A stretch of 64,000 nucleotides of DNA from Branchiostoma floridae (taxonomy: Eukaryota; Chordata; Leptocardii; Amphioxiformes; Branchiostomatidae): the NCBI RefSeq assembly GCF_000003815.2, contig NC_049993.1, positions 9,341,182 through 9,405,181 of the forward strand, written 5' to 3'. Shown here one piece after another: positions 13,201 to 25,915 of this stretch. Position numbers and translations under genes: made by a program. The notes below the pieces were generated by a model that saw only the letters and a list, made by a program, of their open reading frames with translations, was not told the DNA's origin and did not search any database. Each line of letters opens with the position of its first letter. Position 1 is the stretch's first letter.

Positions 13201-16200
13201 TGGGACCGGATATGAGGGAGATGGTCGTCAAGATGGATCTGGATGTTCAGGTAAGATTTTGGCTAATGCCTTCATTTTACTCACGGAGTAATCCAGCAGA
13301 AAATACCGCGTCAGTTATTAATTAGAAAAGCAGGTAGGTGTTCAGCAATGCTAATATAGAAAACTTTTTATTATTAGCTTTCGTCTTTTGCGGGATGTAT
13401 ATACTCTAAAGTAGAACAGTAGTGTTAACTTTCATTTCGCTTTCAGACATCGACGGTTGTTTACCGAACCCATGTGTTACCCAGGCCAGTTGTGCTGACG
13501 TCATTGCTCCAGGTACAGGAGCTACATGCACCTGTAGGGCTGGATATGTGGGAGATGGACGGAATGACGGAACTGGATGTACAGGTGAGGTGTGGTGTTG
13601 AAACTTGTCTTCACGCTCCACGTAACTCTGCTTCTTCAGTATCCACATCTCATATATCAGACCGACACTTCTGATCCTAGAGTAAACTACCAAATCTTGT
13701 CTTTTCAAGATAACAACGGATGTTCATCGAACCCATGTGTCGCCCTGGCTTCTTGTACTGACGTCCCAGCCCCAGGTGCAGGAGCAATTTGCACGTGCGG
13801 GACGGGATATGAGGGAGATGGTCGTCATGATGGAATTGGGTGTTCAGGTAAGAAGTGGGCAAATGCCTTCCTTCCACTAACGTCATAACCGTGTCAAATT
13901 TGATGATTAGAAAAGTGGGTCGGTATTGACTGTTGTGTAACGTTACGTACATATTCCAATACAATATTCAGCAATGCTATGCTATATGGTACCTCTGGTG
14001 TTTTGCTTGAGGTTTTTTTTTTTACTCTAAAGCAGCACAATGTTAAATTTCCTTTCCAGACATCGACGGTTGTTCATTCAGCCCATGTGTTAACTAACCT
14101 TGGCTTAACCTACTGTTCTACTCTAAAGTAGCTAGAACAATAATTTCAGCTTTCACTTCCTTTCCTTTCCAGATATCAACGGATGTTCACCGAACCCCTG
14201 TGTTGCCCAGGCTTCTTGTGCTGACGTCTCAGCCCCGGGTACAGGAGCTATATGTACCTGTGGGACCGAATATGAGGGAGACGGTCGTAAAGATGGAACC
14301 GGATGTTCAGGTAAGATGTGGGCTAGTGCTTTCATTCTACTCCCGTAGCAACCCAGCAGAATACCATGTAAATTTTATGATAAGAAAAGTGGGTAGGTGT
14401 TGACTTTTGTGCTGCACTTATTAGCTAGGACCATGTTCAAATACAATATTTAGCAATACTATTATCATGGAAACCTTTGTTATTAGCTCTCGTCTATTGC
14501 TCGACGTGTATTTTTACTTTTAACTAGAACAATAAATTCAACTTTCATTTCCTTTCTTTTCCTTTCCAGATATCAACGGTTGTTCACCGAACCCATGTGT
14601 CAGTCGGGCCTGCTGTGCTGACGTCCCAGCCCCGGGTACAGGAGCCACATGTACCTGTGGGACTGGATATGATGGAGATGGTCGTCAAGATGGAACTGGA
14701 TGTTCAGGTAAGATGTGGGCAAATGCCTTCATTCTACTCACGGAGCAACCCAGCAGAGAATACCGCGTCAAATATTGATTTGAAAGGCGGGTAGATGTTA
14801 AGCAATGCTGATAGAAAACTTTGTTATTAGCTTTCGTCTTTTGCCGGTTGTATATACTCTAATGTAGAACAGTAATGTTAACTTTCATTTCGCTTTCAGA
14901 CATCGACGGTTGTTTACCGAACCCATGTGTTACCCAGGCCAGTTGTGCTGACGTCATTGCTCCAGGTACAGGAGCTACATGTACCTGTAGGGCTGGATAT
15001 GTGGGGGATGGACGGAATGACGGAACTGGATGTACAGGTGAGGTGTGGTGTTGAAACTTGTCTTCACGATCCACGTAACTCTACTTCTTCAGTATCCACA
15101 TCTCATATATCAGACCGACACTTCTTCTGATCCTAGAGTAAATTACCAAATCCTGTCTTTTTAAGATAACAATGGATGTTCATCGAACCCATGTGTCGCC
15201 CTGGCTTCTTGTACTGACGTCCCAGCCCCGGGTGCAGGAGCAATATGTACGTGCGGAACGGGGTATGAGGGAGATGGTCGTAGAGATGGAACTGGGTGTT
15301 CAGGTAAGATGTGGGCAAATGCCTTCATTCCACTAACGTCATAACCGTGTCAAATTTGATGATTAGAAAAGTGGGTCGGTATTGACTGTTGTGCAACGTT
15401 ACGTACATATTCAAATACAATATTCAGCAATGCTATGCTATATGGTACCTCTGATGTTTTGCTTGAGGTTTTCTTTTTTACTCTAAAGCAGTCCAATGTT
15501 AACTTTCCTTTCCAGACTTCGACTTTTGTTCATTCAGCCCATGTGTTAACTAACCTTGGCTTAACCCACTGTTCTACTCTAAAGTAGCTAGAACAATAAT
15601 TACAACTTTCACTTGCTTTCCTTTCCAGATATCAACGGATGTTCACCGAACCCCTGTGTTGCCCAGGCCCGTTGTACTGACGTCCCAGCCTCGGGTACAG
15701 GAGCCACATGTACCTGTGGGACCGGATATGTGGGTGATGCTCGTAAAGATGGAACTGGATGTTCAGGTAAGATGTTTGCGTATGCTTTCATTCCACACAC
15801 GAAGTAACCCAGCAGAAAATACCGCGTCAAATATTGATTAAAAAAGCGGGTAGGTCTTAAGCAATGCTGATATAGAAAACTTTGTTATTACATGTTCATG
15901 GTAGGATTGCTAGTAGAGCAATCGTATGGAATTTCGCTGAAGGAAGCGACCTTTGACCTCACTGAGCGATATCCACTGCCTGGGTCGGCCGGGCTCGCCT
16001 TTCGCAGTGGTTTTATGTTAGCGGTTTTCGCGGTGGCCGCTTCATCGCGAATTTAAAACCACCGCAAACATTTTCCATTGCAATAAGAGACTACAGTTCA
16101 TGGTGCTACCGCGTACTTTAAAACCACCACGAACAGTCCTTTTCTCGCTAGTGCGAAATTAACTCCCCGCGAACTTAAATGCATTTACAGTAGTTTTCGT

Positions 16201-19200
16201 CTTTTGCTCGATGTATATACTCTAAAGTAGAACAGTAGTGTTAACTTTCATTTCGCTTTCAGACATCGACGGTTGTTTACCGAACCCATGTGTTACCCAG
16301 GCCAGTTGTGCTGACGTCATTGCTCCAGGTACAGGAGCTACATGTACCTGTAGGGCTGGATATGTGGGGGATGGACGGAATGACGGAACTGGATGTACAG
16401 GTGAGGTGTTGAAACTTGCCTTCACGCTCCACGTAACTCTGCTTCTTCAGTATCCACATCTCATATATCAGGCCGACACTTCTTCTGATCCTAGAGTAAA
16501 TTACCAAATCCTGTCTTTTTAAGATAACAATGGATGTTCATCGAACCCATGTGTCGCCCTGGCTTCTTGTACTGACGTCCCAGCCCCTGGTGCAGGAGCA
16601 ATATGTACGTGCGGAACGGGGTATGAGGGAGATGGTCGTAGAGATGGAACTGGGTGTTCAGGTAAGAAGTGGGCAAATGCCTTCATTCCACAAACGTCAT
16701 AACCGTGTCAAATTTGATGATTAGAAAAGTGGGTCGGTATTGACTGTTGTGCAACGTTACGTACATGTTCAAATACAATATTCAGCAATGCTATGCGATA
16801 TGGTACCTCTGGTGTTTTGCTTGAGCTCAGGATTTTTTTTTACTCTAAAGCAGTCCAATGTTAACTTTCCTTTCCAGACTTTGACTTTTGTTCATTCATC
16901 CCATGTGTTAACTAACCTTGGCTTAACCTGCTGTTCTACTCGAAAGTAGCTAAAACAATAATTTCAACTTTCACTTGCTTTCCTTTCCAGATATCAATGG
17001 ATGTTCACCGAACCCCTGTGTTGCCCAGTCTTCTTGTGCTGACGTCCCAGCCTCGGGTACAGGAGCTATATGTACCTGTGGGACCGGATATGTGGGAGAT
17101 GGTCGTAAAGATGGATCCGGATGTTTAGGTAAGATGTGGGCTAGTGCTTTCATTCTACTCACGTAGCAACCCAGCAGAATACCATGTAAATTTTATGATA
17201 TGAAAAGTGGGTCGGTGATGACTTTTGTGCTGTACTTATTAGCTAGGGCCATGTTCAAATACAACATTCAGCAATACTATTATGGAAACCTTTGTTATTA
17301 GCTCTCGTCTATTGCTCGAAGTATATTTTTACTTTTAACTAGAACAATAAATTCAACTTTCATTTCCTTTCTTTTCCTTTCCAGACATCAACGGATGTTC
17401 ACCGAACCCCTGTGTCACCCAGGCCTCCTGTGCTGACGTCCCAGCCCCGGGTACAGGAGCCACATGTACCTGTGGGGCGGGATATGATGGAGATGGTCGT
17501 CAAGATGGAACTGGATGTTCAGGTAAGATGTGGGCAAGTGCCTTCATTCTACTCACGGAGCAACCCAGCAGAGAATACCGCGTCAAATATTGATTTGAAA
17601 GGCGGGTAGATGTTAAGCAATGCTGATAGAAAACTTTGTTATTAGCTCCGTCTTTTGCGGGATGTATATACTCTAATGTACAACAGTAATGTTAACTTTC
17701 ATTTCGTTTTCAGACATCGACTCTTGTTTACCGAACCCATGTGTTACCCAGGCCAGTTGTGCTGACGTCATTGCTCCAGGTACAGGAGCTACATGTACCT
17801 GTAGGGCTGGATATGTGGGGGATGGACGGAATGACGGAACTGGATGTACAGGTGAGGTGTGGTGTTGAAACTTGTCTTCACGCTCCACGTAACTCTGCTT
17901 CTTCAGTACCCACATCTCATATATGAGGCCGACACTTCTTCTGATCCTAGAGTAAATTACCAAACCCTGTCTTTTTAAGATAACAATGGATGTTCACCGA
18001 ACCCATGTGTCGCCCTGGCTTCTTGTACTGACGTCCCAGCCCCGGGTACAGGAGCAATATGTACGTGCGGAACGGGGTATGAGGGAGATGGTCGTAGAGA
18101 TGGAACTGGGTGTTCAGGTAAGAAGTGGGCAAATGCCTTTATTCCACTAACGTCATAACCGTGTCAAATTTGATGATTAGAAAAGTGGGTCGGTATTGAC
18201 TGTGGTGCAACGTTACGTACATATTCAAATACAATATTCAGCAATGCTATGCGATATGGTACCTCTGATGTTTTGCTTGAGGTTTTTTTTTTACTCTAAA
18301 GCAGTACAATGTTAAATTTCCTTTCCAGACATCGACTTTTGTTCATTCAGCCCATGTGTTGGCTTAACCTACTGTTCTACTCTAAAGTAGCTAGAACAAT
18401 AATTTCAGCTTTCACTTCCTTTCCTTTCCAGATATCAACGGATGTTCACCGAACCCATGTGTTGCCCAGGCTTCTTGTGCTGACGTCTCAGCCCCGGGTA
18501 CAGGAGCTATATGTACCTGTGGGACCGGGTATGAGGGAGACGGTCGTAAAGATGGAACCGGATGTTCAGGTAAGATGTGGGCTAGTGCTTTCATTCTACT
18601 CCCGTAGCAACCCAGCAGAATACCATGTAAATATTATGATAAGAAAAGTGGGTCAGTGTTGACTTGTGTGCTGTCAAATACAATATTCAGCAATACTATT
18701 ATGGAAACCTTTGTTATTAGCTCTCGTCTATTGCTCGAAGTATATTTTTATTTTTAACTAAAACAATAAATTCAACTTTCATTTCCTTTCTTTTCCTTTC
18801 CAGACATCAACGGTTGTTCACCGAACCCCTGTGTCACCCAGGCCTCCTGTGCTGACGTCCCAGCCCCGGGTACAGGAGCCACATGTACCTGTGGGGCGGG
18901 ATATGATGGTGATGCTCGTAAAGATGGAACTGGATGTTCAGGTAAGATGTGGGCAAGTGCCTTCATTCTACTCACGGAGCAACCCAGCAGAGAATACCGC
19001 GTCAAATATTGATTTGAAAGGCGGGTAGATGTTAAGCAATGCTGATAGAAAACTTTGTTATTAGCTCCGTCTTTTGCGGGATGTACGTATATACTCTAAT
19101 GTACAACAATAATGCTAACTTTCATTTCGTTTTCAGACATCGACGGTTGTTTACCGAACCCATGTGTTACCCAGGCCAATTGCTCAATGTGTCTAAGACA

Positions 19201-22200
19201 CGCTAGTGGTCTAAATTAGGGGTAATACAGGGCTACCTGGAAAATCGAGTGTATCTCAAGTTTGGAGCGGCCAATTAACTTCATATTTTCAGGAAAGTTC
19301 AACCAAATACCCAAGAGTCTAACAAAGTTGTTATTTGTTAGGAAAATCTGCATAATTTATCCATGATTCATAATAATATTGGACCCATTTGACTCACTGA
19401 ATATTGGCCTACACTCAGCGCTTCCGGTCAGAATTGGTACATGAAATTTTCAGAGGATGTGGAGAAAGTTGCACTCTATCGGAATGTCGAGAGCTGTACA
19501 CTCCAGAGTATAAGACAATGCTTAGATTTCAAAATATTAATATCATTTTAGGGGTGGCTATGACTTTGCCTACCGATAGCCAAATACACAATAATAGAAT
19601 AGAGATAGGGAGTCGATATTCATATAAACCAACTTGTTGCGTATTGTTTGCACCCAATTTCAACATTGTAACCCAAAGCCAAGCGCTAAGTGAGAGGCTT
19701 TAAAGTTTAAAAGTCAAAATTCTAGTAAATTTGCTCCTTCGGGCCCATCAATCATCATCAATCACGCTGACAGCCTGTCATCTGTGAATAGACTAATTGT
19801 TTTCGCACCTTCGCTCAAAGTAATTATGGGCAATTATTTTTAATTATGCATAGAAGACATACAGAGCCACACAAGCAGAATGGTATCCATTCAAGTCCAA
19901 ATTACAAAGTTGTCTCAACAAGGAGGTTAAATAACATGTATTTTAATCTCCTTGTTTCCAAAACTGTATTTCAAAGACTAGTAAGAAGGCAAAATACTTC
20001 AGGTACACGGTAAAATGGATAGACAGAAAATCTAATAGTAACATTTCATACCCCGAATGGACCCAGTGAAATGTGTATTCAGCCGTCTGGTATAAATGCT
20101 TGAAACATGCACCTATCGTAACTTTTCTGTAGAAGGAATTTTTGTTTCCGATTTTTTAGGCCTTCTGTAATTTCAAGAGCTGTGATTTTGATTAGAAAAC
20201 ATGCTTACACTTCTTGATGACGTAAAATGTTACGTGATGATAGCTATGGAAGAACACAGCCGTTCAACGGTTGGGTCACTTAGATTTTTTAACCTCCTTG
20301 CTTAGATCAAGGACTATAGTCTAGTATAGATGTGGCTTCTACCACTGCTTCCTTCGGGGGGATGGGACTGTGAAATTCGGCTCCAAAACGGGAATTTGAC
20401 CAGAGGGGTCAGTATGTATAGCAAGTCTGGAAAATGTACATATTCTTTCACAACTAATTGGGAAATATTGATTTTACAAATACCTCACGGTCGACAATGG
20501 CCAGGAATAGCGAGATTTTTACCTGATTTGTGGAGACAGTCGCGAAGTATATGAATCGCTTTCCTATCAAGGCGTTAAACCTCCAAGCAGATCTTGCTGT
20601 GGCAATGGAAATGAGTTTAGCCGGCAGAGGACTTATTGGCCACAGCTATTAGTTCATATAAAGCATATACCTCACGGTCGACAATGGCCAGGAATAGCGA
20701 GATTTTTACCTGATTTGTGGAGACAGTCGCGAAGTATATGAATCGCTTTCCTATCAAGGCGTTAAACCTCCAAGCAGATCTTGCTGTGGCAATGGAAATG
20801 AGTTTAGCCGGCAGAGGACTTATTGGCCACAGCTATTAGTTCATATAAAGCATACAGCCTCCTGTGCAGATCCTCAGAGTAGCTGTAGGTTTTCTATTCT
20901 TTTCTAATATGGACAAGCGTGAGTACTAGTACTAGTGCTACTGGGGTTGGCGTTAACCAATCAAACTTGGAAATATCAGAAAATGAGATAGAAAACAAGT
21001 CCAGTGGGCCTTTCTGACTATTGCTGTCCCATAAGTAGAAATATTTCCTCAAGTCCCAAAAGGAAAATTCAGACAAAGCTTACGTGATACCATCCACCAA
21101 CCCCCCACCCTCCCCGTGCAAGCGGGAAAGTCAAGTGATGTGTATTCACTTGTCTGGCATAAATGCTCAAAGGTTTATCTTTTCAACGCTTGCTACAAAC
21201 ATGCGCTTGTTGCTTCTTTCCCTGAGCCATATAGTGGAAGGAATGTATCATTTCCCCTTTGATTGAATCATGGATACTATAATAATTCTGGTTTGTTCCT
21301 TAACTGAAGAGTAGTCTAGAGAACACATCGCGTCCGCACGCTTGGCTTGCCTGCATTTCCTTGCCAGAAACAAAGCACAAAAGATTGTCTAGCCGTCGCG
21401 CCGCATTCAAAATACAAGCCAGTGTGATGTTCTTGATTTATAAGAAGGCATATGCTAACAGGGTAGAGGTTGTGGTGGCTATGTTTATTTTGCTGCCCAG
21501 TGAGAAAATTGATATTCTAAACATTTAGTTTAGCAGCATTGATCGGTTCATTTTGTGATATGCCATTGTCAAGTCTCAGAACATTGCTATGTTTGTAAGT
21601 TGACAACAAGCTTGGCCTGCAGTTTTGTTGAGAGAGCCGTAATTTGTTTGGATTGTATGTTTTAATGGGGACTACTCAACAGGGTGTGAAATCTGCGCAA
21701 ACGAATGCAAAATAGAAGGAGGAGTAATGGGCGGTGAAACTACAGCAATTATCGCCCTAACTATGAAATATTCAGGAGCTTCTACTAGCACCTTTCCTCA
21801 TTTCAATGTCATTATAATATTTAAATGAGAGGTTGGGTAGGACATGACGAGCGTGTCTTAGACGCATTGAGTGTGCTGACGTCATTGCTCCAGGTACAGG
21901 AGCTACATGTACCTGTAGGGCTGGATATGTGGGAGATGGACGGAATGACGGAACTGGATGTACAGGTGAGGTGTGGTGTTGAAACTTGTCTTCACGCTCC
22001 ACGTAACTCTGCTTCTTCAGTATCCACATCTCATATATCAGACCGACACTTCTGATCCTAGAGTAAACTATCAAATCGTGTCTTTTCAAGATAACAACGG
22101 ATGTTCATCGAACCCATGTGTTACCCTGGCTTCTTGTACTGACGTCCCAGCCCCGGGTGCAGGAGCAATATGTACGTGCGGAACGGGGTATGAGGGAGAT

Positions 22201-25200
22201 GGTCGTAAAGGTGGAACTGGGTGTTCAGGTAAGATGTGGAAAAATGTCTTCATTATACTCACGGAGCAACCCAGCAGAATACCATGTAAGTTTTATAATA
22301 AGAAAAGTGGGTCGGTGCTGACTTTTGTGCTGTGCTAAGTTAGGGCCATGTTCAAATACAATATTCAGCAATACTATTATGGAAACCTTTGTTATTAGCT
22401 CTCGTCTATTGCTTTAAGTATATTTTTACTTTTAACTAGAACAATAAATTCAACTTTCATTTCCTTTCTTTTCGTTTCCAGACATCGACGGTTGTTCACC
22501 GAACCCCTGTGTCAGCCGGGCCCGTTGTACAGACGTCAGTGCACCTGGTACAGGAGCCACATGTACCTGTGGGACCGGATATGAGGGAGATGGTCGTCAA
22601 GATGGATCTGGATGTTCAGGTAAGATGTGGGCGAATGCCTTCATTTTACTCACGGAGTAACCCAACAGAAAAGACCGTGTAAAATGTTATGGTTAAAAAG
22701 GTGGGTCGGTGCTAGTGCTTCAATCGCCATTGCGCCGGTGCCAAATAAGACAAAAGTAAATGTCCCGGTAAACGGCGTTTTCACGTGTAGGTGTCGCCAG
22801 TAGTGTTAACTTTACCTTTATTTCTAGACATCGACGGTTGTTCATCGAACCCCTGTGTCAGCCAAGCCCATTGTACTGACGTCATTGCACCAAGTACTGG
22901 ATTCACATGCACCTGTAGGGCTGGATATGTAGGGGATGGACGGAATGACGGAACTGGATGTACAGGTGAGGTGTGATGTGGTGTAAGAGTCTCATCCATG
23001 CTCAACGTAATTGTTTCTGCTGTAAATGTCTCATTTAGTGCTTCTTCGTTTTGTATAAATTTGATTTCATATACTAGAAAGGATGGCCATTTGGAATTTT
23101 TGGTGTCTTTTCCAGAAACTTACACTTGTTCGCCGAACCTATGTGTAAGCCTGGCCCGTTGCACTGACGTCCCTGCCCCGGGTACAGGGGCTATTTGTAC
23201 CTGTGGGACGGGATATGTTGGAGATGGACTTAAAGACGGGACTGGGTGTTCAGGTAAGGTACATTGTGCGCTCATGCCTTTGTTGTGACTTAAGGGTTAA
23301 TGACCCGCCCCGAGGTATGTATCGTGTCATAACGTCTGGTCCTTTGCTATAACCACCGAATAAAACGACCGAGTGAGCGAAGCGAACGAGGTGGTTTTAT
23401 GAGGTGGTTATAGTAAAGGACCAGGCGTTATGACACCATGTACACCGAGGAACAGGCGGGTCATTAACGTTATTATCATATAGCCTAACCAAGCTTGCAA
23501 ACTCCTGTATGAGGCATAGATCCCTTGGTACTATACGTGTGAATTCCTTTGTCGAATTTCTGAAAAATCACATTTTGTTCTTTGGTACATACATTTGTAA
23601 GGAGATTACAGATTGTATTTTGAGACCAAAATTTCCACAAAAAATACTCATTAGCAATGTTGACAGAAGGAGCCACCCCCCTCTTGCAGTCTGTACTTAT
23701 TCCCTCTGCTCTGGCATATGTTTCGCTCCTTTTGATTGGCCAATGCCTGAATACCCCTTACTTTATTGTGTGTATTGCTCGTTCTGATTGATCAGAATGA
23801 ATCGACACCGGCATCGGTGTCGATTTGCATCGACACTGGTGCCGGTGTCGATGCAAATCGACAACGGTGCCGGTGTCGATTCATTCTGACCAATCAGAAG
23901 GAGCGAACACACCGGCCTGGCCAGAATCTATATGTTACTGTGTCATAACCAACGTGAAACGGGGCCTTCTGATTGGTCCGCGCGGCGCCTGGCTATATGA
24001 TAATTAAGGGTTAATGACCCGCTCCCATTCCAGACATCGACGGCTGTTCAGTTAACCCATGTGTTGCCCAGGCTTCTTGTGCTGATGTACCCGCCCCTGG
24101 TACAGGAGCTACATGCACCTGTCCGGATGGTTATGGCGGCAATGGGCGCAGAGACGGAACTGGATGCACAGGTAGAACGTAAAAGAGAAACTAGAATTAA
24201 AGATGTTCCCTGGATTTCCTGAAAAACAGGGCTATGCCCTGTGTGTGTATGTCCTGGTAAAATGAATAACATGAATGGATGAAATGAAGATCAAACATCT
24301 TCCCAGGTATCAATTTAGCTATCTGCCTGTTTATCTGTTGGAAGAACGTGTATTTTGATGGATCGTAGCTAGAATATGATGTGACAATGTCAACATTTGT
24401 AACCATACTAAGCGCCGTTTTAGAACTTATTTTCTAACTGCAAGTGGTAGTGTTGTTTTACAGCTTGACAGTTTATTGCAGAATATAATAGTAGTCATGT
24501 TTTTTTTTCCTTTCCAGACAACGACGGATGTTCTCCCAGCCCATGTGTTGCCCAGGCCATCTGTACTGATGTCCCAGCACCAGATGTAGGAGCTACATGT
24601 AACTGTACGGATGGGTACGTGGGAGATGGACGCAAAAATGGAACAGGATGCACAGGTAAAGACTGATTTGATAGTGGAAAAATTAAATGATCGAAACTGT
24701 ATCTGTATCTGTATCTGTATCTATATAGCCGGTATAACCGCCCTTCGGCGTAACACACCAGCTTCGCAGGCACGCGGTGCAGCAGCAGCTGGTTATATTA
24801 CACTGAACGATCCGTCACACCTAACTTCTGCACATCTATCTGCAAGCGTTCTTTAAAACTATCCAGAAAAGATGCCCCTACTGTGCTTGGTGATAACAAG
24901 TTCCAATCTACGATAGTTCTGGGAAAATACGAATTTTTTAACACATCAATCCTAGGTTGGTAACTCTTGTATTTGAAGTCATGGCTGTTTCTTGTTCGTT
25001 TTTGAGCTGGTATTAGATACTTATCAGTTGGTACGTCCACCAGTTTATTGGTCATTTTGTACATCATGCAAAGTCTAGACCTTTTCCTTCTGTCTTCAAG
25101 TGATGTCCACTGCAGATCTGTTTTCATTTTGGTAACACTAGCATCTCTGTTATAGTTGTTTGTACAGAATCTGGCAGCTTGGTTCTGTACGATTTCAAGT

Positions 25201-25837
25201 TTATCTTTGTCTTTCTTTGTATACGGATCCCATACTGTTGCAGCATATTCAAGGTTAGGTCTTACCAGTGATGTGTATGCAAGTGATTTTACCCTGGCTG
25301 GGCATGCCCACAACTGATGCTATGTGTACGTGGTATGCCAGATATATATCTCTATGCCTACTTTTTTCTTTGGTTGAAGGTAAACTGCAAAGCTTAACTC
25401 CTTACACGACGTTCCCGATACTTTTCTGATCTAAATAAACATAACCAGAAACAACTGAGTTGTTGTTGTCTTCGTTTTCTCGTTATTTGTTAGCTGTTTA
25501 GAATATCTGTGAGTACAAGTACTATTTCGTCGAATGTATTCTTTTCCCCTTTTTAGACATCGACGGTTGCTCACCCAGCCCATGTGTTGCCCAGGCCCGA
25601 TGTATTGACGTCCCAGCCCCGGGTACAGGAGCCAGGTGTCTCTTTACGGATGGGCTTAAGGGCAACGGCTCTCAAGGAGGAACTAGTTCAACAGGTAAGT
25701 GATAACACGGTAAAGATGCGTTTTGTACATACGTGTAAGCAAAGGCAATAACAATCTATACATGTATGTAATTTTGCAGTGTGGCGACAATGAACCTACT
25801 CTCCACACACACTCACACACACACACACACACACGCA

Positions 25838-25915
<78 letters not shown>

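Larger units (their letters stand above)
19137..21965 (+). pseudogene. Gene 1 EGF array, exon 18 (type B) split by a transposon
   Basis: The 5' part (19137-19182) reads [15 protein letters not shown] and is cut. The rest resumes at 21872 in the ADVIAPGTG stretch and ends with a normal GGATGTACAG/GTGAGG donor at 21965. A 2689-bp TIR element separates them. Because a B exon is 138 nt and phase 1/1, skipping it would keep the frame. Confidence 0.88.

Noticed and set aside
13406..19005. Many minus-strand frames rich in P, S, T and V across the EGF array
   Set aside because: Antisense shadows of repeated EGF exons; they cross intron boundaries without conserved starts.
19404..19703. 99-codon ORF in the TIR element, tested as a transposase
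   Set aside because: No DDE-type signature, zinc finger or HTH seen; length is within chance for this AT content.
12303..22965. Regular repeats that might suggest a CRISPR or satellite array
   Set aside because: Units are 138-nt coding EGF exons with splice sites and six-cysteine patterns, spaced by introns.
23485..23787. Overlapping ORFs in hairpin element copy 2
   Set aside because: Not preserved in copy 1 (12463-13010) and without recognisable domains.
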